Source: B21-G16 sp003644825 [NCBI: Candidatus Zhuqueibacterota bacterium] (lineage in GTDB: Bacteria; SM23-31; B21-G16). From it: DNA of 10,134 nt. The position numbers were made by a program, and so were the translations under genes. How positions within the stretch are numbered: position 1 is the first letter of the stretch; the number at the start of each line of letters is the position of its first letter. The stretch is from NCBI GenBank assembly GCA_003644825.1, contig QNDJ01000027.1, positions 1 to 10,134 on the forward strand, written 5' to 3'. The notes beneath the pieces were generated by a model. The model ran no database searches. It saw nothing but the letters and a program-made list of their open reading frames with translations, and was not told where the DNA came from. This document shows positions 1 to 6,568 of this stretch, piece by piece.

Positions 1-32
1 AAATTAAAATGCTTTGTGAATAATAATTCTGT

Positions 33-1448
33 TTAACTTCCCTCCTGAGTTTCATCTTCTCGAATTTTAGGGGCAATAGCGAAGCCAGTAAACCCATATA
101 TAATTGCAAAAATGAAACCGGTATAATTCATAATTGCCCACGGAATATACTTAAGAGTAGGAACACCAAGAGTACCAGCCATAAAAACACCCGCCATACT
201 CCAGGGAACTAAAGGAACTATAACAGTTCCTGAATCTTCCGTAGTCCTTGAAAGATTTTTAGCAGCCAGTTTCATCCTGGAAAAAGCAGGAGCAAACAAC
301 TCACCGGGAATTATAATAGTTAAATATGAACTCCCTGTTATTAAAGCTACCAGTATTCCTGAAAATACAGTTGAAGTTATTAGTGTCCTGGTTGTTCTTG
401 TAAATCTTAAAAGATGGAATAAAATAACATCAAGCATTCCAGCTTTTTTTACAATCCCCGCAAAAGAAAAAGCACAAAAAGCAATAAGTGTAACTCCCAT
501 CATTCCCATTAACCCGCCCCTGCTTAAAAGATTATCAACAACAGAAATACCACTTTTTAGTTTATACCCATTAGTTAAAATGTCAACAACTTTGACAAGG
601 CTCATCTTCTGAAAAATTAAAGCAAGCAATGATGCAATACCTGAAGAAATTATCATTCCAGGAATTGTAGGTTTCTTCGCCACTGCAAAATATATAATTA
701 AAATCGGTGGAATTAATAAAAAAATATTGAAATTGAAATTCTCTTTGATAGCACCCATTATAAGATTCATCTGAGAAGAAGTAGAACTACCCTGGCCATA
801 ACCAATACCCAGTATCAAATAAACAACCAGACCGAGTATCCAGGCAGGTGTAGTGGTCCACAACATATGTTTTATGTGGTCAAAAATATTGCTCTTTGCA
901 GCAATAGGAGCAAGGTTCGTAGTATCAGAAAAAGGAGAAAGTTTATCTCCAAAAAACGAACCTGCAACAATAGAACCAGCAGCAGCAGGTTCAGGAATTC
1001 CGAGCCCCTTTGCTATTCCCATTAAAGCTACACCCATTGTTCCGGCTGTTCCCCAGGATGTGCCTGTAGCAAAAGATATAAGACTGCATAAAATACAGGA
1101 TGTAACAAGAAACGCTCTTGGAGAAATTATCTTCATTCCATAATATATCATCATCGGTATTGTTCCTGAGGCAATCCATGAACTTATCATCATTCCAACA
1201 GAAATAAGTATTAGCATAGCAGGCATACCCTTTGCTATACTTTCAACTACTCCACTTTCCATATCCTTCCATGAATAACCCAATCTTAAAGAAATAATAC
1301 CTGCAACAAATGCTGCAGCTATTAACAATATCTCAATCCTCATCCTGAATCCACCATAGCCAACACCAAGAAAAATTAGCATTGCTATAATAGGTACCAA
1401 GGATTCAATGAGCGAGGGTTTCCTTTTAACAACCTTCCTTTCAGGCAT
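33..1448 (-). CDS. NhaC/MleN-family Na+/H+ antiporter-type transporter
   Basis: Inner-membrane secondary transporter of 471 residues, the usual length for the NhaC family. It is hydrophobic throughout, with about a dozen likely membrane segments. Family hallmarks visible are GTSWGTAGTMG (about 129-139), GDKLSPFSDTTNLA (167-180), TGSSYLTIIIPG (371-382) and TVIVPLVPWSMAG (408-420). The family includes Na+/H+ antiporters, the malate/lactate exchanger MleN and putative amino-acid carriers, so the sequence does not fix the substrate. Proximity to histidine ammonia-lyase and secreted peptidases makes an amino-acid or dicarboxylate exchanger plausible, but that is inference. The ATG at 1448 is the only sensible start because an in-frame stop lies four codons upstream (1460-1458). 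It has no recognisable Shine-Dalgarno sequence. The gene follows the preceding ORF by 49 bp without an obvious terminator and is probably cotranscribed. It ends in TAA. Confidence 0.9.
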   Translation of the reverse strand: MPERKVVKRKPSLIESLVPIIAMLIFLGVGYGGFRMRIEILLIAAAFVAGIISLRLGYSWKDMESGVVESIAKGMPAMLILISVGMMISSWIASGTIPMMIYYGMKIISPRAFLVTSCILCSLISFATGTSWGTAGTMGVALMGIAKGLGIPEPAAAGSIVAGSFFGDKLSPFSDTTNLAPIAAKSNIFDHIKHMLWTTTPAWILGLVVYLILGIGYGQGSSTSSQMNLIMGAIKENFNFNIFLLIPPILIIYFAVAKKPTIPGMIISSGIASLLALIFQKMSLVKVVDILTNGYKLKSGISVVDNLLSRGGLMGMMGVTLIAFCAFSFAGIVKKAGMLDVILFHLLRFTRTTRTLITSTVFSGILVALITGSSYLTIIIPGELFAPAFSRMKLAAKNLSRTTEDSGTVIVPLVPWSMAGVFMAGTLGVPTLKYIPWAIMNYTGFIFAIIYGFTGFAIAPKIREDETQEGS

Positions 1449-1497
1449 ATATTTAAATTAAATCAGTTATATTAAAAATTCAAAAAGTTAGACCTTA

Positions 1498-2097
1498 TCA
1501 ATAATTAACCAGACCCAATTTCTTCAAAAATTTGATATAATCCATTACAATTTCAAGGCTTGTTTCTCCAAATTCTGCACTGACTGCATCCCTTATCCAT
1601 AAAATATTATTATTTCCATTTATGAAATTAGCTATCTCATAAGATTTACTTCCGAAATTACCGGTTATTTTGCTTCGTTTTTCCAGATACCAGTTCCTAA
1701 ATTCATTTCCCAGTTTTCGAGAAAAATAATTATAGGAAATCGGACCAATAAAATTTCGTTTCGGGTAAATTTTTTCTGCTTTAAGTTCCAGTTCTGTTAA
1801 TAAAATTTTCTCCGGGGTTATCCCTTCTCCTCTACATAAATCATCGTAGTACCTTTCAAGCCTGTACTTTTCAAATTTAACCAATCTGTCGGTTTCAAGA
1901 GCAATTTCATTAATAGTTTTAATCATACTCTCACTACTACATAACTGGATACAGGATAAAACAGACCTTTTTTCAAAATCACCTACAATCTCAATATATT
2001 TACTAAAATTATCAAACATTTTATGAAATTTATCTTTATTGTCTTTTTTCAGATAATACTTTAAATAAGATATTCCTTTTGCAGTTACATCTGACAA
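1498..2097 (-). CDS. 199-codon ORF, probable C-terminal part of the preceding M28 peptidase
   Basis: No independent family is recognised. The protein is soluble, with no signal peptide and a helix-rich N-terminal half (1-110). A compact module at about 150-199 ends in a winged-helix-like pattern (EIANFINGNNN, IRDAVSAEFGE, then DYIKFLKKLGLV). From memory, this kind of C-terminal segment, with NFxxGxxxxxxIRxAVSAEFG, closes some long (about 700-residue) bacterial M28 peptidases. The ORF lies in exactly the same frame as the M28 gene before it, separated only by a TGA and four sense codons, which fits one interrupted protein. If translated separately, the start is TTG at 2097, preceded by GAGG ten bases upstream. 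That GAGG overlaps the TGA of the peptidase gene, so reinitiation is possible. The ORF ends in tandem TGA-TAA stops. Confidence is high that it is coding and moderate that it belongs to the peptidase. Confidence 0.8.
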   Translation of the reverse strand: MSDVTAKGISYLKYYLKKDNKDKFHKMFDNFSKYIEIVGDFEKRSVLSCIQLCSSESMIKTINEIALETDRLVKFEKYRLERYYDDLCRGEGITPEKILLTELELKAEKIYPKRNFIGPISYNYFSRKLGNEFRNWYLEKRSKITGNFGSKSYEIANFINGNNNILWIRDAVSAEFGETSLEIVMDYIKFLKKLGLVNY

Positions 2098-2109
2098 TCT
2101 TTTAGTTCC

Positions 2110-3600
2110 TCAATAAGAGACAAGATTTGCAATATCATACGCAGAACAATTATCAGCATTCGCAATTGCAAGGGCACTCAAGGTAACAACGGCAACACTT
2201 CTTTTCATTTCTGTAGGATCAACTTTATCAGGAGTATCGTAAGAAGTATGATGAAAAACATCTGGATGACCAATCATTATAGATGGAACACCTATTGTAG
2301 GGTCTGAAAACATTACATGGTCACTACCACCACTATAACCAGTAAATCTGTAATTCATTAAATATTTTTTTCCTCTTTGTTCAAAGAGATCAATATTACT
2401 TATTACTTCAACAAAATGTTTTACTACATCACCTATAAAACTTGGAGATGAAAAAGGTTGATGAGTAACCGAAAAAAATGAAATACATTTACCATAATCT
2501 TCGCCTATCATATCAATATTAATTCCTGCCAGTGCTCTTTTTCCTATATCTTTATGCTTATTCAGATAAGCCATTGTTCCGTGCATTTCTGGAAGCCATA
2601 AAAATCGAAGTGTTCTGTTGGGCCTATCAATAAATCCATTTTTAATTAAATACATTAAGGTTCTCGCAATTTCAATCAGCCCGGCACTTCCACTGGCGTT
2701 ATCATTTGCTCCTGGTTTATAATGGTCAAGGTGTGCCATAATAATAATTTCCTGTTCGGGGTTTTTTTTACCTCTTATTACTGCCGAAATAACAGGCATA
2801 TTTCCATCAAATAATTCTGCATCCACTATTGCCTTTGCTCTTACTTTTATATTTTTATCAAAAAAAGACTTTAACCATTGTGTCTGCCTGTAGGATAGTG
2901 CAAATCCCCATTTAGCTTTATTTCTTTCTTCCCCTGTAGGTGATAATCGATTCATTTCAACAAGGTCAGGATATTGATATCTATCTCTTCTATTTGAAGG
3001 ACCAACAATAACACCGAGGGCACCTCTTTTAATTACTGCCTCCCGGTGAACAAGTGCACCATTGCCTCCTGTGGCAAATACAATTTTACCTTTAACATCC
3101 TTTCCGAAATAATCTCTCTCAGTTTTACCTTCTCCAACAAATATAACTTCAGCTTCATCATTTCCTTTATTGCTATATGGCATTAAAGAAACTGCAACCC
3201 TGGAATAATCACAGATCAATCTTTTTACTGGTTCTACCATATATAATTTTGCACTCCTAACCCTCCAGCCAACAGGTGATTTCCAGGTAAGATATTCAGC
3301 AAATCCATCAGACCTGAATTTTTCCACAACAACCTCATCAAGCATAAATTTTCGCAATTCTTTTTCTACATAATCAACACAGGCATTATAATCAGAACCT
3401 TCTCCTCCACCTCTAATTCTATTAAACCTCGTAATCCTCATTACATAATCTTTTGCTCGCTCTCCTGAAAGATGATTAATAATAACATTCTGTTTCTCTA
3501 CATCGATTAAAAAATCTCTTTGAATTTGTCCGAATACTGGAAAAGACATCATAAATATTAACAGGAAAGTAAAACTAAAAAATTTGTATCTTTTCATCAT
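2110..3600 (-). CDS. secreted M28-family peptidase with PA domain, C-terminus apparently cut by in-frame TGA
   Basis: Exported zinc peptidase of 496 residues. A Sec signal peptide spans 1-24 (basic MMKRYK, hydrophobic core, likely cut at VFG/Q). A PA-type domain covers about 150-215 and the M28 domain about 265-480. Visible M28 residues are H290 and D292 (HLDH), D300 (GANDNASG), E338 as candidate general base, D363 (NIDMIG), and H450/H451 (HHTSYDTPD) for the last metal ligand. The residue after E338, normally a zinc-binding Glu in the EE pair, is Met339 (LPEMHGT). This may mark a subfamily or altered metal binding. GGAGG six bases before the first of two consecutive ATGs supports the start. 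The gene is 81 bp downstream of hutH. The frame continues past the TGA into the next ORF, giving about 700 residues in total. Peptidase class is secure; substrate and activity are unknown. Confidence 0.88.
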   Translation of the reverse strand: MMKRYKFFSFTFLLIFMMSFPVFGQIQRDFLIDVEKQNVIINHLSGERAKDYVMRITRFNRIRGGGEGSDYNACVDYVEKELRKFMLDEVVVEKFRSDGFAEYLTWKSPVGWRVRSAKLYMVEPVKRLICDYSRVAVSLMPYSNKGNDEAEVIFVGEGKTERDYFGKDVKGKIVFATGGNGALVHREAVIKRGALGVIVGPSNRRDRYQYPDLVEMNRLSPTGEERNKAKWGFALSYRQTQWLKSFFDKNIKVRAKAIVDAELFDGNMPVISAVIRGKKNPEQEIIIMAHLDHYKPGANDNASGSAGLIEIARTLMYLIKNGFIDRPNRTLRFLWLPEMHGTMAYLNKHKDIGKRALAGINIDMIGEDYGKCISFFSVTHQPFSSPSFIGDVVKHFVEVISNIDLFEQRGKKYLMNYRFTGYSGGSDHVMFSDPTIGVPSIMIGHPDVFHHTSYDTPDKVDPTEMKRSVAVVTLSALAIANADNCSAYDIANLVSY

Positions 3601-3681
3601 AATATTCCTCCGAATTCATACATCATTTACACTAACTTATTTATTTTTTATTTTATTAATTACCTGTATTTGTTTAATAAA

Positions 3682-5205
3682 TTATTTTAATTTTCCTATA
3701 GCATTTTCAACTTCATCCAATAACTCACCTGATTGAACAACTTCCGTTATTGCATTAATATCCTCAAATAAAGGTCTATCTTCATCAAGAAATTTCACAT
3801 ATTTCCTGATAACTTCATAAGCGGTTTGGGTTCCTTTGCCGGGTTTAACAGGTTTTCTTAAATCTACAGCCTGAGCACCAGCTATTAATTCAATTGCAAG
3901 CACAGTATTTGCATTATTTATTATCTGTCTTGTTTTAAGAGCCGTATTCATACCCATACTTACAAAATCCTCCTGATCTGCTGCAGCCGGTATAGACCCT
4001 GTTGCTGCTGGATGGCTAAGTATCCTGTTTTCACATACCATTGAACCAGCTGTATACTGAGTCAGCATAAGCCCCGAAAACATCCCGGCACCTTTTGTTA
4101 AAAATGCAGGCAACCCCATACTTAAATGTGGATTCATCAATCTGTTAATTCTTCTTTCAGACAAAGCTGATACTGTTGTTACACCAATACCGACAAATTC
4201 AAGAGCAAAAGCCGTAGGTGTCCCCTGGAAATTTGCACCTGTAATATATAACTCTTCATCAGGAAAGAAAAGAGGATTATCACCTACTCCATTTAATTCA
4301 ATTTCAAACATTTTTTTTGCAAAATCAAAAGTATCCCTCAAAGAGCCAACCACCTGAGGAGTACTTCTCAAGCTATAAGCATCCTGAACTTTTTTGCCTT
4401 TCATTTTTAATAGTTCACTTCCCTCAACAATTTTTCTTATATTTTCAGCACAGGTAACTGCACCAGGAAAACCCCTTGCTTTATGAAGCCGTTCATCATA
4501 AGCAGCCATATTCGCATTTAAAACTTCAAGGGTCATAGCAGCAGCAACTTCTGATGTTTTAATCCACCGCTCTATATCAAATAATTCCAGTGAACCCATA
4601 CCTGCAATAACATTTGAACCATTTATTGTGGCAAGTCCATCCCTTGCATTGTAAATAATAGTAGATATTCCAGCTTTTTCCATTGCTTTTTTACCCGGCA
4701 ACCTTTCTCCATTATAGTATGCCTCTCCTTCACCCATCAAAACAAGTGCCATCTGGGACATTGGAGAAAGGTCACCTGATGCCCCTACAGACCCCTTATC
4801 ATATACAACAGGAGTAACGCCTCTATTTAGCATTTCTACCAGAGTTTTCACAACCACAGGTCTTAAACCAGAATTTCCATTACAATGAACATTTATCCTG
4901 CTTAACATTGCTGCTCTTACAACCTCCTCCGGCAGTGGTTTCCCGCAACCTGCCGCATGACTGTATATTAAATATCTCTGAAATTTTTCAACCTGTTCAG
5001 GCGTCAATATTACTTCCGATAACTCACCTATTCCTGTTGTAATTCCATACATTACAGCTCTTTCTTTTATTTTTTTATCTACGAATTCTCTGCATTTTTT
5101 AATTTTCTCAAGGGCATCCCCCGAAATTTCTACTTTTTCTCTTTGCCTGGCAACCTTTACAACATCTTCGATTTTCAGATTTTTCCCCGTTAATTTAACA
5201 GTCAT
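3682..5205 (-). CDS. hutH: histidine ammonia-lyase (aromatic amino-acid lyase, MIO family)
   Basis: Cytoplasmic lyase predicted to deaminate L-histidine to urocanate and ammonia. I place the start at the ATG at 5205, not the in-frame ATG at 5217: GGAGGG lies five bases before 5205, nothing like it precedes 5217, and the resulting 507 residues are the usual HutH length. With this start the MIO triad falls at A142-S143-G144 (GSVGASGDLSP), the catalytic Tyr at Y53 (YGITTGIG), His at H83 (SHAAG) and Asn at N195 (INGSN), the numbers I recall for the Pseudomonas putida enzyme. YSLR (277-280) and the Glu of QED (412), associated with histidine specificity, are present. Departures include YGITTGIG for YGxNTGFG, NFQGTP for NFHxEP, and QEDF for QEDH. 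A related lyase or aminomutase is therefore not excluded. No other hut genes are visible. The gene ends in TAA. Confidence 0.85.
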   Translation of the reverse strand: MTVKLTGKNLKIEDVVKVARQREKVEISGDALEKIKKCREFVDKKIKERAVMYGITTGIGELSEVILTPEQVEKFQRYLIYSHAAGCGKPLPEEVVRAAMLSRINVHCNGNSGLRPVVVKTLVEMLNRGVTPVVYDKGSVGASGDLSPMSQMALVLMGEGEAYYNGERLPGKKAMEKAGISTIIYNARDGLATINGSNVIAGMGSLELFDIERWIKTSEVAAAMTLEVLNANMAAYDERLHKARGFPGAVTCAENIRKIVEGSELLKMKGKKVQDAYSLRSTPQVVGSLRDTFDFAKKMFEIELNGVGDNPLFFPDEELYITGANFQGTPTAFALEFVGIGVTTVSALSERRINRLMNPHLSMGLPAFLTKGAGMFSGLMLTQYTAGSMVCENRILSHPAATGSIPAAADQEDFVSMGMNTALKTRQIINNANTVLAIELIAGAQAVDLRKPVKPGKGTQTAYEVIRKYVKFLDEDRPLFEDINAITEVVQSGELLDEVENAIGKLK

Positions 5206-5228
5206 TTTTCCCTCCATAGTATTAACAT
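5202..5228 (-). CDS. possible 8-codon leader ORF upstream of hutH
   Basis: Reading ATG at 5228 gives the peptide MLILWREK and then TGA at 5204-5202. That TGA overlaps the preferred hutH start in an ATGA arrangement, the classic geometry for translational coupling. An AGGAG at 5245-5241, with no other gene to serve, lies 12 bases upstream of this ATG, which is rather far for a Shine-Dalgarno sequence. The hutH ribosome binding site (GGAGGG) lies inside the leader ORF. The peptide has no histidine codons, so attenuation by histidine supply is not suggested. ORFs this short arise easily by chance, so this is only a candidate. Confidence 0.3.
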   Translation of the reverse strand: MLILWREK

Positions 5229-5254
5229 TTTTAAATTAATCTCCTGGGTTTAAT

Positions 5255-5285
5255 ATTATATTAGATTAACAATTTATTGATTCAA
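5255..5285 (-). promoter_or_regulatory. candidate sigma-70-type promoter for hutH
   Basis: Minus strand: TTGAAT (5285-5280) and a perfect TATAAT (5260-5255), separated by 19 bases, which is slightly long. Transcription would begin near 5248, about 43 bases before the hutH start and just ahead of the AGGAG at 5245. The very AT-rich background makes chance -10 matches common. Confidence 0.35.
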
Positions 5286-5300
5286 CTAATTATATAAAAA

Positions 5301-5334
5301 TTGCAAGAATTAAAAAAAATTCTTCAACCTGCAA
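5301..5334 (-). terminator. weak candidate terminator after the PfkB-family kinase gene
   Basis: On the minus strand AAGAATT (5324-5318) and AATTCTT (5311-5305) form a 7-bp stem with a six-T loop. An outer TTGC/GCAA pairing, with six unpaired bases on the 5' side, can extend it. The GCAA is followed directly by TTTTT. The stem is AT-rich and would be weak, and its position about 120 bp beyond the kinase stop is only moderately suggestive. Confidence 0.3.
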
Positions 5335-5359
5335 TAATTCAGTTCCATTAGAAATTTGA

Positions 5360-5382
5360 ATATCAGAAATATATTCTGATAT
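5360..5382. repeat. perfect 9-bp inverted repeat between the kinase gene and hutH
   Basis: Arms ATATCAGAA (5360-5368) and TTCTGATAT (5374-5382) flank a 5-base spacer, ATATA. Short AAATT/AATTT arms (5352-5356 and 5385-5389) could extend it across small internal loops. No T-run follows on the minus strand, so it does not look like an intrinsic terminator for the kinase gene. It could be a protein-binding dyad or an RNA hairpin in the kinase 3' region. It lies about 75 bp upstream of the candidate hutH -35. Confidence 0.55.
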
Positions 5383-5450
5383 ATAATTTTAAAGACTTCC
5401 ATTCAGTAAAAAATACTAAAACCAGTTTTACTCTTCTTTATTGAATTTCT

Positions 5451-6359
5451 TCATCTGATATGGTTTCTATGCTCTTTCAGAAAAGAATTAACACGGGTAA
5501 TATCTGGTATTCCTTTTCTACCACCAAGTTGCATACATTTAAGGGCAGATATTGCCGAAGCAAATATCATTGTTTTTTTCAGTCCCCAATTTTGTAAGAC
5601 ACCATAAATAAATCCACCATGGTATACGTCACCTGCACCGGTAGTATCTTTTACATCAACTTTAAAAGCTGGCACTTCTACCATTTTATTATTTTTTATA
5701 CCAATTGAACCTTTTTCTCCATAAGTAATTACAACGCACCTTTTATTAATTTTATAAAGCTTCATTAAAGCCCTGGTTTTGTCTTTTTCACCGGTAAAAT
5801 CTCTTGCAAATACACTTGAAGCAACAAAATAATCACTATTTTCCAATAACATATCCATTCCTTTTTTAACACCTCCAGCATCTACAACAACTGGTATATT
5901 TCTTTTTCTGGCAAAAAAAATAGCTTTAAGTGCAGTTTCTATTTCAAATCCATCAAGGTGTAGAACTTTAACACCATCAAACAAATTCTCTTTAATCAAT
6001 TTTTCATCATACGGATCTAATTCTTTCCTGCTCCACAAAATAGTTCTTTTCCCTGAGTTCTTATCTACAATAATAATGGATAATGGAGACCTTTTGTTTT
6101 TTTGAGCGACTAAATTTTGAATTTTGACATTTTCTCTAATAAATTCCCTCTTAATAAAATCTCCATTCCAATCATCACCAATACATCCTATGTAAGATGT
6201 TGATTTTCCTAATCTGGATAGAGTTACAAGGGCAGTCGCTACAGGTCCACCACCCTGAATCTCGAATTCAATATACTCTAACTTCTCATTAATAGCTGGA
6301 TACCTGGGAACTAAAAATATATAGTCTATTGCAGAATATCCAATGCCAAGAACATCCAT
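5451..6359 (-). CDS. PfkB/ribokinase-family sugar kinase, YihV-like
   Basis: ATP-dependent carbohydrate kinase of 302 residues, the normal family length, cytoplasmic with no signal peptide. The PfkB sugar-binding signature GGGPVATA is at 36-43. The second signature, DTTGAGDVYHGG (238-249), contains the oxyanion-hole GAG and catalytic base D244. The C-terminal part (PAFKVDVKDTTGAGD, then ALKCMQLGGRKGIP) closely resembles, from memory, E. coli sulfofructose kinase YihV and ketohexokinase-type relatives. This points to a ketose-like substrate without proving one. No sulfoglycolysis aldolase, isomerase or transporter is nearby. The ATG at 6359 directly opens the first beta strand (MDVLGIGYSAID) and fits the family, although no Shine-Dalgarno sequence is visible. 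The gene ends in TGA. It has gaps of over 200 bp on both sides and is probably its own transcription unit. Confidence 0.88.
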   Translation of the reverse strand: MDVLGIGYSAIDYIFLVPRYPAINEKLEYIEFEIQGGGPVATALVTLSRLGKSTSYIGCIGDDWNGDFIKREFIRENVKIQNLVAQKNKRSPLSIIIVDKNSGKRTILWSRKELDPYDEKLIKENLFDGVKVLHLDGFEIETALKAIFFARKRNIPVVVDAGGVKKGMDMLLENSDYFVASSVFARDFTGEKDKTRALMKLYKINKRCVVITYGEKGSIGIKNNKMVEVPAFKVDVKDTTGAGDVYHGGFIYGVLQNWGLKKTMIFASAISALKCMQLGGRKGIPDITRVNSFLKEHRNHIR

Positions 6360-6387
6360 CTGCTATATTATTGTTAGATTGAAATTA

Positions 6388-6416
6388 AAAATATAAAATT
6401 TTTTTTCAAAAGTCAA
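6388..6416 (-). promoter_or_regulatory. candidate promoter for the PfkB-family kinase gene
   Basis: Minus strand: TTGACT (6416-6411), a 17-base spacer, then TATTTT (6393-6388). An overlapping TATATT (6395-6390) would give a 15-base spacer. The predicted start near 6381 leaves a leader of about 22 bases. The -35 box matches the consensus at five of six positions, which stands out in this AT-rich gap. Two copies of AGATATAT (6421-6428 and 6431-6438), spaced 10 bp, lie just upstream. The rest of the gap (6360-6568) shows only AT-rich sequence and an all-AT hairpin at 6481-6496. Confidence 0.4.
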
Positions 6417-6568
6417 ATATAGATATATAAAGATATATTATGTTTTAAAGAGAATATATAAAACAATATACAATTCGTTATTATAACTAATTATAAAAGA
6501 AACTTTATCAGTACCTGTATAGATAATTATTTTTAGGTGTGGTCAATTATATGATTTGTTGATGTTAT

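Noticed and set aside
853-1143. Plus-strand 96-codon ORF
   Set aside because: It lies antisense within the strongly conserved transporter gene, including its GDKLSPFSDTTNLA motif. No family features of its own.
991-1179. Minus-strand 62-codon ORF in a second frame
   Set aside because: Out-of-frame shadow of the transporter gene, with no start signal and no recognisable domain.
1449-1497. Promoter-like TTGAAT with TAATTT ahead of the transporter gene
   Set aside because: The -10 box is poor and the predicted transcript would begin at the start codon itself. AT-rich background explains it.
2095-2112. A genetic code in which TGA is sense
   Set aside because: TGA also ends the kinase gene at a normal family length, Trp is encoded by TGG, and the other genes contain no internal TGA.
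5206-5217. Upstream in-frame ATG at 5217 as the hutH start
   Set aside because: No Shine-Dalgarno sequence precedes it. GGAGGG fits the ATG at 5205, and the shorter protein matches the usual length and the residue numbering I recall for HutH.
6481-6496. Hairpin TTATAA-CTAA-TTATAA as a terminator for the M1/M28 operon
   Set aside because: The stem is only A/T pairs and no convincing T-run follows, so it is expected by chance in this composition.
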